Below, in pieces: positions 24,572-33,760 of a DNA stretch of 64,000 nucleotides; position 1 is the first letter of the stretch, and every line of letters begins with the position of its first letter. The stretch is from Parvibaculum sp. (GTDB lineage: Bacteria; Pseudomonadota; Alphaproteobacteria; Parvibaculales; Parvibaculaceae). Location of the stretch: the NCBI GenBank assembly GCA_017642695.1, contig JAEPQD010000001.1, positions 984,764 to 1,048,763 of the forward strand. The letters run 5' to 3'. The notes under the pieces are model-generated. The model searched no databases. It had not been told where the DNA came from and saw nothing but the letters and a program-made list of their open reading frames with translations. Made by a program: the position numbers and the translations under genes.

Positions 24572-25213
24572 TCAATCCTTCTGCTTGTCGACCATGCTCA
24601 TGACGTCGTTGGAACTGCCCTTCGGCGCGGCGATCTCGACGACGCGCTCGTCCACGTCGTCATATTCGAGCCGCAGCGCACGGGACATCGTGGCATGCAT
24701 GTCGTAGGTGGCGGTGACATAGGTGAATTCGAGGATCTCCTCGTCGGAGAGATGCTTCTTCATCGCGTCGAAGATCGCTTCCGGCACGCGGCCGCCCTGC
24801 AGCACGAGGCAGTCGGTGTAGGCGAGGAGCGCGCGTTCGAGCGGCCCGAAGCACTCCGCGATCTGCCAGTGCGGGATCGCCTCGATCTGCTCCTCGGTGA
24901 AGCCGAGATCGCGGCAGGCCTTGCAATGCTGCGAGAAGACGAATTGCGAGCCGCGCGCGAAGCCCGCCCTGATCTGGCCAAGCTCACGAAGCTTCGGATC
25001 GAGCTTGCGGTTGGGGCTACGGTAGAACTGGAAGCCTTCCGTCGTGTGCTTGAAGGCGTCCGGCACCAGCGCGAAGACAGTCCACCAGTTGCCGGGCGTG
25101 CCCGTGGCGGTGCCCGGCTCCTTCACCGGGTCGCGCTCGCCGAAAAGCACCTTGTAGAGTTGCTGCGCGAAGGGATCTGCGTCCGCTTTCGCGACCTGTC
25201 TCAGTCTCGGCAT
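24572..25213 (-). CDS. Carboxymuconolactone decarboxylase (AhpD-like) family protein
   Basis: A 213-residue all-helical protein with the AhpD/CMD signature RAGFARGSQFVFSQHCKACR: the CKAC pair (Cys-x-x-Cys) with His just before is the peroxidatic/relay centre of AhpD-like members. No second CMD domain is visible. First gene of the minus-strand group (CMD, VOC, membrane protein), divergent from a MarR regulator with a 75-base control region. Confidence 0.87.
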   Translation of the reverse strand: MPRLRQVAKADADPFAQQLYKVLFGERDPVKEPGTATGTPGNWWTVFALVPDAFKHTTEGFQFYRSPNRKLDPKLRELGQIRAGFARGSQFVFSQHCKACRDLGFTEEQIEAIPHWQIAECFGPLERALLAYTDCLVLQGGRVPEAIFDAMKKHLSDEEILEFTYVTATYDMHATMSRALRLEYDDVDERVVEIAAPKGSSNDVMSMVDKQKD

Positions 25214-25288
25214 GCCTGTCCTCCCGTTGCATGACCGGCGGAAATGTAAGATAAACTGACAAATGACTCAAGCCGGAAAAGGGACGGA

Positions 25289-25765
25289 ATGATGGACATG
25301 AAGCCCGGTCTCTTGATGGCGCAGCTTCTGAACCGCTTCATCTGGTTCGACGGTGCGCTGCAGAAGAGCCTCGACGCGCGGGGCCATGGCGGCGTGCGCC
25401 GCCTCGAATCCATGACCATGATCTATGTTCATGCCGGTATCCGCCGGCCGAGCGAACTGGCGCGGCTTCTCGGCGTGACGCGGCAATCGATGAACACGGC
25501 GCTGCGCGAGCTCGAGGAAAAGGGGCTTGTCTATCTGGAGCCCGATCCGGAGGATGCGCGCTGCAAGCTGGTGAGCTTCGCGCCGGAAGGTGCGGCGATG
25601 CGGGCGGATGCGCTGGAGATCGTGATGGCGCTCGAAGCCGAACTCGAAGACCGGCTCGGCGCGCGCGCCGTGGGCGAGCTCGGGCGGCTGGTGAGCATGG
25701 ATTGGGGAGAGCCGCCGGTGCTTCGCGGCAAGAAGGCGGCGGAAGGAAAGAAGAAAAGAGCATGA
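25289..25765 (+). CDS. MarR-family transcriptional regulator
   Basis: A 158-residue winged-helix protein: ELARLLGVTRQSMNTALRELEEKGLVYLEPDPEDARCKLVSFAPEG is the complete MarR helix-turn-helix and wing. Start could be either of the ATGs at 25289 or 25292; GGGA at 25281 fits the second a little better. Its stop overlaps the next start (ATGA), so it is translated with an ICL/PEP-mutase gene. It sits between two divergent groups (CMD/VOC on the left, mutase/thioesterase on the right), and probably regulates both. Confidence 0.88.
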   Translation: MMDMKPGLLMAQLLNRFIWFDGALQKSLDARGHGGVRRLESMTMIYVHAGIRRPSELARLLGVTRQSMNTALRELEEKGLVYLEPDPEDARCKLVSFAPEGAAMRADALEIVMALEAELEDRLGARAVGELGRLVSMDWGEPPVLRGKKAAEGKKKRA

Positions 25766-26640
25766 GCGGCCTCAGCGAACTTCTCTCCACGCCCGGCATC
25801 CTGGTCGCGCCCGGCGCCTATGACGCGCTCTCGGCGAAGCTCGCCGCGGAGGCGGGCGCGAAAGTGGTCTACATGACGGGCTTCGGCGTTTCCGGCGCGG
25901 CGTTCGGCCTGCCCGATATCGGGCTCGTGAGCGCCGCCGAAATGAGCGAGCGTGTGCGCGCGATTGCAGGTGCCTGTGCGCCCGTGCCGCTGATCGCCGA
26001 TGGCGACAATGGTCATGGCGGTCCCTTGAATGCGGGGAAGCTTGCCCGCGCCTACGAGGCGGCGGGGGCGGACTGCATCCAGATCGAAGACCAGGTCTTC
26101 CCGAAGCGCTGCGGCCACATGGAAGGAAAGGAAGTGGTGCCTGTCGCGGAGGCGGCGGCGAAGATCCGCGCCGCGGCGGAGGCGCGCGTGAGCCGGGACT
26201 TCAAGGTGATGGCGCGGACCGATGCGCGCGCGACGCATGACCTCGACGAGGCGCTGAGGCGCGGAGAGGCCTTTCTCGAGGCGGGCGCCGACATTCTCTT
26301 CATCGAGGCGCCGCACGACGAAGACGAGATGCGGAAGGTCGCCGAGACCTTCAAGGGCGTGCCGCTCGTCGCCAATATCGTTGAAGACGGCAAGACGCCT
26401 TATCTCGGCGCGAAGGCGCTGGAGGCGCTTGGCTTCAAGATCGCGCTCTTTCCTGTCTCGGCGCTGCTCGCCGTGACGGCGCGGCTCGAAGCCGCCTATG
26501 CGACGCTCGTGAAGGGCGAGGGCTTCGCCGAGGGTGAGTCGCGCGTCACCTTCCAGCGCTACAATGAACTGATCGGTCTGAACGAGATGCTGGCCGATGC
26601 GGCCCAGATCACGAAAGAGATCGCGAAAGAGGGAGACTGA
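25762..26640 (+). CDS. Isocitrate lyase / PEP mutase superfamily enzyme
   Basis: A 292-residue TIM-barrel enzyme. Start ATG lies in the MarR stop codon. Family signatures: GFGVSGAAFGLPD (substrate loop), Asp80-Gly-Asp82 metal site, and KRCGH (115-119), which is the catalytic-Cys loop of isocitrate and 2-methylisocitrate lyases (normally KKCGH or KRCGH). Mg-dependent C-C cleavage of a methylisocitrate- or dialkylmalate-type substrate is most likely; carboxyphosphonate mutase activity cannot be excluded. Followed by a thioesterase overlapping by one base, which suggests CoA-linked catabolism. Confidence 0.88.
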   Translation: MSGLSELLSTPGILVAPGAYDALSAKLAAEAGAKVVYMTGFGVSGAAFGLPDIGLVSAAEMSERVRAIAGACAPVPLIADGDNGHGGPLNAGKLARAYEAAGADCIQIEDQVFPKRCGHMEGKEVVPVAEAAAKIRAAAEARVSRDFKVMARTDARATHDLDEALRRGEAFLEAGADILFIEAPHDEDEMRKVAETFKGVPLVANIVEDGKTPYLGAKALEALGFKIALFPVSALLAVTARLEAAYATLVKGEGFAEGESRVTFQRYNELIGLNEMLADAAQITKEIAKEGD

Positions 26641-27068
26641 TGCCGAGCTGGGGGAACATCCTGAAGCGGATCGAGGCGGGCGAGATGGAAAAGGCGCCGC
26701 CGCATGTGACGGCGCTCAATCTCTATGCGGGGAAGCTGACGGTGCTGGAGCCGGGGCGCATCCGCTACGACTGGCCTGTCGATCCCGCCTACATGAACCC
26801 CGTCGCCGTCTTCGGCGGCTATCTCGCGACGCTCGCCGACCAGACCTGTTCCTTCGCACTGATGACCATGCTGAAGGACGACCAGAACTTCACGACCGTG
26901 GACCTGCAGATGCATTTCTTCCGGCCGGTGACGGAAGGCGTGCTTTCCTGCGAGGGCCATGTGCTCAACGTCTCGAAGACGCAGGCTTATGTGGAGGCGG
27001 TGTTCACGAATGCGGAAGGCAAGATGGCGCTGAAGGCGCGGGCCGTGGAGCGAATTATTCCGGCGTAG
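26640..27068 (+). CDS. PaaI-type hotdog thioesterase
   Basis: A 142-residue hotdog-fold protein. The helix and loop FGGYLATLADQTCSFAL, then FTTVDLQMHFFRPVTEGVL, follow the PaaI/acyl-CoA thioesterase pattern. The A of its ATG is the last base of the upstream TGA, so it is coupled to the mutase/lyase gene. It should hydrolyse an acyl-CoA intermediate of the same pathway; acyl group unknown. Confidence 0.88.
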   Translation: MPSWGNILKRIEAGEMEKAPPHVTALNLYAGKLTVLEPGRIRYDWPVDPAYMNPVAVFGGYLATLADQTCSFALMTMLKDDQNFTTVDLQMHFFRPVTEGVLSCEGHVLNVSKTQAYVEAVFTNAEGKMALKARAVERIIPA

Positions 27069-27090
27069 TTCTTCCATATTTTAAATAGGA

Positions 27091-27175
27091 GTGTCATTCC
27101 GGCGAAAGCCGGAATCCATGGACATTTCTGCGTTCTCGTGAGTCAGATGGACCCCGGCTTTCGCCGGGGTGACAC
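27091..27175. repeat. REP-like palindrome pair, possible bidirectional terminator
   Basis: Two 29-base hairpin units in inverted orientation: GTGTCATTCCGGC-GAAA-GCCGGAATCCAT (27091-27119) and the reverse complement of GTGTCACCCCGGC-GAAA-GCCGGGGTCCAT (27147-27175). Each has an 8-bp stem and a GAAA tetraloop on its own strand. The two differ only at paired positions (TT/AA against CC/GG), i.e. compensating changes. It sits between convergent genes (thioesterase + and pheC-like -). Confidence 0.85.
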
Positions 27176-27200
27176 TTTGTATTTGACGAGCGGTAGCGCC

Positions 27201-27968
27201 TCACTCCACCCACTTCGCGAAGATCGCTTCCTTCTCTCCGCTCGCCCCCATCTCTGTAAGCCAATCATCGACGCGCTCTTTCCACGCCGCGTCCTTCGGC
27301 AACAGATAGGCCTTCTCCGATTGTGTGAAGGGCGCGTCCGGGTTCGTCGCGCAGAGCGTAGGATAGTCGCGCGCGACGATGCGCGTCTCGATGGCGTCGG
27401 TGATCATGACGTCGGCACGGCCCGCCGCGATTTCCTCGAAGATCGAGGCATTGTCCTTGTGGAGAACGAGCGTTGCCTTGCGGATGTTCGCCCGGGCGAA
27501 TTTTTCGTTGGTGCCGCCGGGATTGACGATGACGGTGACGCCCTCGCGGTCGATTCCCTCAAGCGTCGTGAAGCGGTCCTTGTCCTCGCAGCGCGCGACG
27601 GGAGCCTTGCCGTCGGTGAGAAGGGGGGCGGAGAAGAGGGCATGCTCCTTCCGCTCGTCCGTCACCGAAATGCCGCCCATGCCGATATCGTATTTGCCGG
27701 CTTTCAGGTCTTCCATCAGCGTCGGCCAGCTCGTCCGCACGATGACCAGCCGGACGCCGAGCTCCTCCGCGAGCGCACGGCCCATCTCGACATCGAGCCC
27801 CTCGAAATGGCCGTCCGGCTCTTCCCACGAGAACGGCTTGTAGTCGCCGGTGAGGCCGACCCGGACCTCGCCCTGCGCCTCGATCCGCTCAAGGACGGGG
27901 CTCTGCTCGACGCAGGCGACGAGAGGGAGCAGAAGGATGAGAAAAAGGGCGGGGATGAGACGGCGCAT
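27201..27968 (-). CDS. pheC: PheC-like cyclohexadienyl dehydratase (periplasmic-binding fold), lipoprotein form
   Basis: A 255-residue protein resembling the cyclohexadienyl dehydratase PheC: GDYKPFSW, TSWPTLMEDLKAGKYDIGMGGISV, GVTVIVNPGGTNEKFARANI and EKAYLLPKD are shared with the Pseudomonas enzyme, as recalled. That enzyme dehydrates prephenate or arogenate to phenylpyruvate or phenylalanine in the periplasm and evolved from amino-acid binding proteins. The N-terminus here ends in a lipobox (LPLVAC) instead of a simple signal peptide, so it should be membrane-anchored. A binding-protein role for an ABC transporter is the alternative; no transporter genes are adjacent. Confidence 0.75.
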   Translation of the reverse strand: MRRLIPALFLILLLPLVACVEQSPVLERIEAQGEVRVGLTGDYKPFSWEEPDGHFEGLDVEMGRALAEELGVRLVIVRTSWPTLMEDLKAGKYDIGMGGISVTDERKEHALFSAPLLTDGKAPVARCEDKDRFTTLEGIDREGVTVIVNPGGTNEKFARANIRKATLVLHKDNASIFEEIAAGRADVMITDAIETRIVARDYPTLCATNPDAPFTQSEKAYLLPKDAAWKERVDDWLTEMGASGEKEAIFAKWVE

Positions 27969-28111
27969 GGGGCGGACTATAGGTGGGGAGCGGCCCCCTC
28001 GGAAGGCCGCGCCTTTACTGGACTGTTAAGGGACCGGCTGCTAGAAACTCGCCCCATGACGATGCTGGGACAGAGCGGGGTCCATCCCGCCATAATCGCG
28101 CGAATTACAGG

Positions 28112-28156
28112 CCCGGCCTGCCGCTGAGGACCAGACGGTCCGGGGCAGGAGCCGGG
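28112..28156 (+). other. Nested hairpin in the ileS leader
   Basis: CCCGGC-CTGCC (28112-28122) pairs with GGCAG and GCCGGG (28144-28148, 28151-28156) around an inner GGACC/GGTCC stem (28128-28132 / 28137-28141). It ends 41 bases before the ileS start. May be a leader regulatory structure; no poly-U and no known riboswitch match. Confidence 0.45.
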
Positions 28157-28197
28157 TTCTATTCACGTTCGCGCAACCCCGATTTCCAGGACCCTCC

Positions 28198-31080
28198 ATG
28201 TCCACCGATACGACGTCCACCGATACGACCGAAGCCGAGCCCCGTGACTATCGCGGTACGCTGTTCCTGCCCAAGACCGATTTCCCGATGAAGGCGGGGC
28301 TTCCCCAGCGCGAGCCCGAATGGCTCGCCCGCTGGGAGAAGCTCGACCTCTACGGCAAGCTCCGCGAAAGCGCGAAGGGCCGAGAGGCCTTCATCCTGCA
28401 TGACGGCCCCCCTTACGCGAACGGCAACATCCATATCGGCCATGCGCTGAACAAGATCCTGAAGGACATCGTCGTCCGCTCGCAGCAGATGATGGGCAAG
28501 GATGCCGCCTATATCCCCGGCTGGGACTGTCACGGGCTCCCGATCGAATGGAAGATCGAGGAGAAGTACCGCAAGAAGGGCAAGAACAAGGACGAGGTGC
28601 CGCCGCTGGAATTCCGGCGCGAGTGCCGCGAATTCGCTCAGCACTGGGTCGATGTGCAGCGCGAGGAGTTCAAGCGCCTCGGCGTCTCCGGCGAGTGGGA
28701 CAATCCCTACCTCACCATGTCGTTCGACGCGGAAGCGAAGATCGTCGAGGAATTCCAGAAGTTCCTGATGAACGGCTCGCTCTATCGCGGCTCGAAGCCC
28801 GTCATGTGGTCGGTCGTGGAAAAGACCGCGCTGGCCGAGGCTGAGGTCGAGTACCAGGACCATACAAGTCACACGATCTGGGTGAAGTTTCCCGTCGTGA
28901 AGGGCGGCGGTCTGGAGGGCGCCTTCGTCGTCATCTGGACGACGACGCCCTGGACGATCCCCGGCAACCGCGCGATCTCCTACTCGCAGAAGATCGCTTA
29001 CGGCCTCTATGAGGTGACGGCGACAGGCGAGAAGCTCATGCTCGCCGACGCGCTTGCCGGACAGGTCGCGAAGGATGCGGGCATCGAGGACTGGACGCGT
29101 CTGCGCGACGTGACGGCGGACGAGCTCGCAGGTGTCGTCTGCAAGCACCCTTTCAACGGTCAGGGGTACGACTTCGACGTGCCGCTGCTTGCGGGCGATC
29201 ATGTGACGGAGGAGGCCGGTACCGGCTTCGTCCATACCGCGCCCGGCCACGGCCAGGACGACTACATGATCTGGGTCGAGAATTTCGGCTCGAAAGACAT
29301 TCCCGAAACCGTGAACGAGGAGGGCGGCTACTACGACCACGTGCCGCTCTTCGCGGGCAAGTTCGTGCTGACGCGGCAGGGCAAGGAAGGAAACGCCAAC
29401 GCGGCCGTGATCGAGGAACTGGAGAAGGCGGGGAAGCTACTCGCCAAGGGCAAGGTCACCCACTCCTATCCGCATTCATGGCGCTCCAAGGCGCCCTTGA
29501 TCTTCCGCAATACGCCGCAATGGTTCGTGGCGATGGACGCGAAGATCGAGGTGGCGGGCGGCAGGGAATTCCGCGAAGTCGCGCTTTCCGAAATCGAGAA
29601 GGTGCGCTGGGTCCCGGCGCGAAACCGCAACCGCATCTATTCGATGGTCGAGGGCCGCCCCGACTGGGTGCTGTCCCGCCAGCGCGCCTGGGGCGTGCCG
29701 TTGACGCTCTTCGTGAAGAAGGGCGATGGTTCGCTGCTCCGCGATGAGAAGGTGAATGCGCGCATCGTGGACGCGGTGGCGAAGGAAGGCGCGGATGCCT
29801 GGTTTGAACGTCCGGCGAGCGACTTCCTCGGCAACGACTACAACGAGGCGGACTGGGAGAAGGTCACCGACATTCTCGACGTCTGGTTCGATTCCGGCTC
29901 CACGCATGCTTTCGTACTGGAAGCGCGTGGACTGCCGGTGCCGGCCGACCTCTACCTCGAAGGCTCCGACCAGCATCGCGGCTGGTTCCAGTCCTCGCTG
30001 CTCGAAAGCTGTGCCACGCGCGGCCGCGCACCCTACAAGCAGGTGCTGACGCATGGCATGACGCTGACCGACAAGGGGCTGAAGATGTCCAAGTCGCTCG
30101 GCAACGCGATCGAGCCCGAGACGATCATCAAGCAGAACGGCGCGGACATCCTGCGCCTCTGGGTCGGCTCGACGGACTACTGGGAAGACCACAACATCGG
30201 CAATGACATCATCAAGTCGAATGTCGAGGCCTACCGGAAGCTGCGCAACACCTTCCGTTACCTGCTCGGCAATCTCGACGGGTTCGCGGAAGAGGAACGC
30301 GTCGCTGTCGAGGACATGCCGGAACTCGAACGCGCGATCCTGCATCGCCTCGCCGAGCTCGATGATCTCGTGCGCAAGGCCTACACGGATTACGACTTCA
30401 AGCGCGTGACGCATACGCTGTCGAACTTCATGAATGTCGATCTCTCGGCGTTCTACTTCGATATCCGCAAGGACACGCTCTATTGCGATGCGCCGTCGAG
30501 CTTGCGCCGCCGCGCCTGCCGCACGGTACTCGACCATCTTTTCTCCTGCCTGACGGCCTGGCTCGCGCCGGTGCTCTGCTTCACGATCGAAGAAGTCTGG
30601 CTATCGCGTTTTTCCTCGGACGAGGACTCCGTTCACCTGCGCACCTTCCCGGAAATTCCGGGCGGCTGGCGGAACGAGGCGCTTTCCGAAAAGTGGAAGA
30701 AGGTGCGCGAACTCCGCCGCGTGGTGACGGGCGCGCTCGAGGTCGAACGCCGCGAAAAGCGGATCGGCGCGAGCCTCGAAGCCGCACCGGAAGTCTTCGT
30801 CTCGCGGCCCGACCTTCTCGAAGCGATGAAGGGGGTGGACCTCGCCGAACTCGCGATCACGAGCCAGGCGACGCTGGTCGAAGGCGAGGGGCCGGCGAAT
30901 GCGTGGCGGCTGGACGAGGTGCCGGGCGTTGCGGTTGTGCCGAAGCTCGCAGAGGGCCGCAAATGCGCGCGTTCATGGCGCATCCTGCCGGAAGTGGGAA
31001 GCGATCCGGATTATCCCGACCTCTCGCTCCGCGACGCTGCGGCGGTCCGGGAATATGACGCCCAAGCGGCGAGCGCCTGA
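28198..31080 (+). CDS. ileS: Isoleucyl-tRNA synthetase
   Basis: A 960-residue class I aminoacyl-tRNA synthetase that charges tRNA-Ile. HIGH motif at residues 79-82 ([12 protein letters not shown]) and KMSKS at 629-633 ([12 protein letters not shown]). The CP1 editing domain ([26 protein letters not shown]) and the WFDSG hinge are complete. Length is usual for bacterial IleS. The stop is five bases before lspA, in the ileS-lspA order common in proteobacteria. Confidence 0.98.
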   Translation: MSTDTTSTDTTEAEPRDYRGTLFLPKTDFPMKAGLPQREPEWLARWEKLDLYGKLRESAKGREAFILHDGPPYANGNIHIGHALNKILKDIVVRSQQMMGKDAAYIPGWDCHGLPIEWKIEEKYRKKGKNKDEVPPLEFRRECREFAQHWVDVQREEFKRLGVSGEWDNPYLTMSFDAEAKIVEEFQKFLMNGSLYRGSKPVMWSVVEKTALAEAEVEYQDHTSHTIWVKFPVVKGGGLEGAFVVIWTTTPWTIPGNRAISYSQKIAYGLYEVTATGEKLMLADALAGQVAKDAGIEDWTRLRDVTADELAGVVCKHPFNGQGYDFDVPLLAGDHVTEEAGTGFVHTAPGHGQDDYMIWVENFGSKDIPETVNEEGGYYDHVPLFAGKFVLTRQGKEGNANAAVIEELEKAGKLLAKGKVTHSYPHSWRSKAPLIFRNTPQWFVAMDAKIEVAGGREFREVALSEIEKVRWVPARNRNRIYSMVEGRPDWVLSRQRAWGVPLTLFVKKGDGSLLRDEKVNARIVDAVAKEGADAWFERPASDFLGNDYNEADWEKVTDILDVWFDSGSTHAFVLEARGLPVPADLYLEGSDQHRGWFQSSLLESCATRGRAPYKQVLTHGMTLTDKGLKMSKSLGNAIEPETIIKQNGADILRLWVGSTDYWEDHNIGNDIIKSNVEAYRKLRNTFRYLLGNLDGFAEEERVAVEDMPELERAILHRLAELDDLVRKAYTDYDFKRVTHTLSNFMNVDLSAFYFDIRKDTLYCDAPSSLRRRACRTVLDHLFSCLTAWLAPVLCFTIEEVWLSRFSSDEDSVHLRTFPEIPGGWRNEALSEKWKKVRELRRVVTGALEVERREKRIGASLEAAPEVFVSRPDLLEAMKGVDLAELAITSQATLVEGEGPANAWRLDEVPGVAVVPKLAEGRKCARSWRILPEVGSDPDYPDLSLRDAAAVREYDAQAASA

Positions 31081-31085
31081 AGGGA

Positions 31086-31646
31086 ATGGGGAATATGAAC
31101 CGGCTGAGCCGCGAAACCTTCTGGGGCCCGTATTCTCTCTACGGCTTCCTGATCGCACTGGCCGGGTTCGGCGTCGACCGTTTCCACAAATGGTGGATGA
31201 TTCATGTCTACGACATCACGTCGCGGGGCCGGGTCGAGGTGACGTCGTTCTTCGACCTCGTGATGGCATGGAACAAGGGCGTGAGTTACGGCCTCTTCGA
31301 GGCCGAGACGGCTCTGGGCGTCGCGATCCTTGCGACTTTCGCGCTGGCGGTGAGCCTTGGCCTCGCGCTCTGGCTGGCGCGGGTGGAGATGAAGTGGACC
31401 GCCATCGCCATCGGGCTCGTCCTCGGCGGAGCGCTCGGAAACGTCTATGACCGCATTTCCTATGGCGCCGTGGCGGACTTTTTTAGTTTTCATGCCTTCG
31501 GCTTTTACTGGTATATCTTCAACATTGCCGATGTGTGGATCGCGCTTGGCGTCGCCTTGATTATCCTCGAATCGGTCTGGCCGGGCCTTTTCGGCAGCCG
31601 CGAAAAAGACGGCCCGGATGGGAAAGCGGGCGGCAGGCCGGCTTGA
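31086..31646 (+). CDS. lspA: Lipoprotein signal peptidase (signal peptidase II)
   Basis: A 186-residue inner-membrane aspartic protease that removes lipoprotein signal peptides. Four membrane helices; catalytic Asp residues in GALGNVYDRI and YIFNIADVWIALG; the N-terminal conserved VDRFHKWW and WNKGVSYGLF are present. Start at 31086 or the in-frame ATG at 31095, which has AATGGGGA just upstream and begins MNRLSRETFWG. The extra C-terminal tail (about 15 residues, GSREKDGPDGK) is hydrophilic. Confidence 0.96.
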   Translation: MGNMNRLSRETFWGPYSLYGFLIALAGFGVDRFHKWWMIHVYDITSRGRVEVTSFFDLVMAWNKGVSYGLFEAETALGVAILATFALAVSLGLALWLARVEMKWTAIAIGLVLGGALGNVYDRISYGAVADFFSFHAFGFYWYIFNIADVWIALGVALIILESVWPGLFGSREKDGPDGKAGGRPA

Positions 31647-31694
31647 ACAGCACCAACGGCCCCGACGGCAAAGCATCGTTAAGGAGACTGCGAC

Positions 31695-32294
31695 GTGAGC
31701 AAAGAAGCGAAAATCTCCCGGTCCGCCGGGTGGAGCGCAAAAGCAGGCATGCTTGCCGTTCTCTCCTTGTCCCTTGCCGGTTGCGGCGGCGACAGCCTCC
31801 AGGACACGCTTGGTTATGGCAAATCCGCGCCGGATGAATTCGCCATCGTGACGAAGGCGCCGCTGGTCATTCCGCCGGATTATTCGCTGCGCCCGCCGCA
31901 GCCGGGCGCGCCGCGGCCGCAGGAAATGGAAATCCAGCCATCGCTGGGCGCGCAGCGCGCGCTGATCGGCGAGAATGCTCTTGCCGAGGCCGGTGAGGGC
32001 AACTCGCAGGGCGAACAGGTGCTGCTCGAGCAGACCGGTGCCACCGAAGCCGATCCGCGCATCCGCCAGGTCGTGAACGCGGAAACGCGCTCGCTGGTCG
32101 AGCGGGACAAGACCTTCGTCGACAGCGTGATCTTCTGGAAGGAGCCGGGCCCCGCGCCGGACGAGAAGCTTGTGAACCCGGCAGAGGAATCGCAGCGCAT
32201 CCAGCAGAACGAAGCTGAAGGCAAACCCGTTACCGAGGGCGAAACCCCCACCGTGGAGCAGAAGAAGGAAGGCCTGCTCGAAGGCATCTTCTAG
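31695..32294 (+). CDS. DUF3035 lipoprotein
   Basis: A 199-residue lipoprotein. The GTG start at 31695 has AAGGAG eight bases upstream. The signal sequence ends in a lipobox LAGC (about residue 30). The body carries the DUF3035 features APDEFAIVTKAPLVIPPDYSLRPP typical of alphaproteobacteria, followed by a low-complexity Glu/Pro-rich tail. It sits immediately after lspA, whose product would process it. Its function is unknown. Confidence 0.87.
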   Translation: MSKEAKISRSAGWSAKAGMLAVLSLSLAGCGGDSLQDTLGYGKSAPDEFAIVTKAPLVIPPDYSLRPPQPGAPRPQEMEIQPSLGAQRALIGENALAEAGEGNSQGEQVLLEQTGATEADPRIRQVVNAETRSLVERDKTFVDSVIFWKEPGPAPDEKLVNPAEESQRIQQNEAEGKPVTEGETPTVEQKKEGLLEGIF

Positions 32295-32392
32295 GCGCGC
32301 TGTCGGGAACGGCGCGGGTTCCGCCGAGCCCCGCCTTGTCGCCCGCTTCTTCCTGCCAGACCCAACGAGCGCGTATTTCCCGGAGGGAAGAG

Positions 32393-33760
32393 TTGCTCCG
32401 TCTCCGATATCTTGCCGCCTTGCCGTTCGTGGCGCTGGTCCTCATCGTCGCTCTCGGTCTCGTCTTCGGGCGCGGCAATACGCTGGCGACGGGGGCCGCA
32501 CCCATATCCTTCGCGCTTGAAAACGGCATGAACGTGCTCGTGATCCCCGATCACCGCGCGCCTGTCGTGACGCATATGGTCTGGTACGAAGTCGGCGCCG
32601 CTGACGAAACGCCGGGCAAGACCGGCCTGGCGCATTTCTTCGAACATCTGATGTTCAAGGGCACGGAAAAGATCGCGCCCGGCCAGTTTTCGCGTATCGT
32701 CGCGCGCAATGGCGGACAGGACAACGCCTTCACGCATTACGATTTCACCGCCTATTTCCAGGTCATCGCAAAGGACCGCCTGCCTCTCGTGATGGAGATG
32801 GAAGCGGACCGCATGATCAATCTGGAGCTGACCGATGCGGAGGTGCTGCCCGAGCGCGATGTGGTGCTGGAAGAGCTTCGGATGCGGATCGAGAACAGCC
32901 CTTCGGCCCTGCTGCAGTCGGAAATGAATGCTGCCCTTTATGGAGGCCATCCCTATGGCAGGGACATCATCGGCCATAAATCCGAAATCTCGCAGTTGGG
33001 CACGGAGGACGCGCTCGATTTCTACAGGCGGTTCTATACCCCGAACAACGCAACGCTGATCGTCGCAGGCGACATCACCGCCGATGAACTGAAGCCGCTT
33101 GCGGAAAGGTACTACGGCAGCATCGCCAGGCGCGCGCCGAATTTCGTGCGCGAGCGGCCGTCGGTCGAGTGGCCCGGCGAAGACAAGCGGATCGTCCGCC
33201 GCGACCCGCGCGTCAACGAAGCCACATGGATGCGGTATTACCCGGCGCCGAGCTATGCGTCGGCGCGCGAAGAGGAAGCGCCGGTTTTCGACGTGCTGGC
33301 GGAAATTCTGGGCGGCGGCACAACGAGCCGTCTCTACCGGGCGCTGGTGGTGGAGCAGGGTGTCGCGGCCGGCGTGCAGAGCTGGTACGAGGGCAGCCGC
33401 CTCGACGAAGGCAAGTTCGGCATCTATGCCCTTCCGCGCGCAGGCGGCGCCCTCGACGCGCTGGAAAAGGCTGTCGAGCAAGAAGTGGCGCGGTTGCTTG
33501 AAACGGGGGTCACGGACGAGGAACTCGAGCGCGCGAAAACGGTGATCGTCGCCAGTGCCGTCTATGCGCGCGACAGCCAGCGCAGCATGGCTTACGCCTA
33601 TGGCGAGGGTCTGATGACCGGTCTCGGCGTGGAGGATATCCATGAATGGCCCGAACGCGTCGCGGCTGTCACGAAGGACGACGTTCTTGCCGCCGCGAAG
33701 AAGATATTCGAGGGAACGCATTTCGTGACAGGCGAGCTTCTGCCGGGAGAAGACAGTTGA
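32393..33760 (+). CDS. M16 zinc metallopeptidase (catalytic partner)
   Basis: A 455-residue periplasmic peptidase of the pitrilysin family. I use the TTG start at 32393, which has CGGAGGGA five bases upstream and begins a signal/anchor (LRLRYLAALPFVALVLIVALG); an earlier TTG at 32336 lacks a ribosome site. The zinc motif is HFFEH (His81-Glu84-His85), with the downstream Glu region (ERDVVLEELRMRIEN). It overlaps the next gene by 4 bases. Family members degrade small peptides. Confidence 0.92.
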   Translation: MLRLRYLAALPFVALVLIVALGLVFGRGNTLATGAAPISFALENGMNVLVIPDHRAPVVTHMVWYEVGAADETPGKTGLAHFFEHLMFKGTEKIAPGQFSRIVARNGGQDNAFTHYDFTAYFQVIAKDRLPLVMEMEADRMINLELTDAEVLPERDVVLEELRMRIENSPSALLQSEMNAALYGGHPYGRDIIGHKSEISQLGTEDALDFYRRFYTPNNATLIVAGDITADELKPLAERYYGSIARRAPNFVRERPSVEWPGEDKRIVRRDPRVNEATWMRYYPAPSYASAREEEAPVFDVLAEILGGGTTSRLYRALVVEQGVAAGVQSWYEGSRLDEGKFGIYALPRAGGALDALEKAVEQEVARLLETGVTDEELERAKTVIVASAVYARDSQRSMAYAYGEGLMTGLGVEDIHEWPERVAAVTKDDVLAAAKKIFEGTHFVTGELLPGEDS

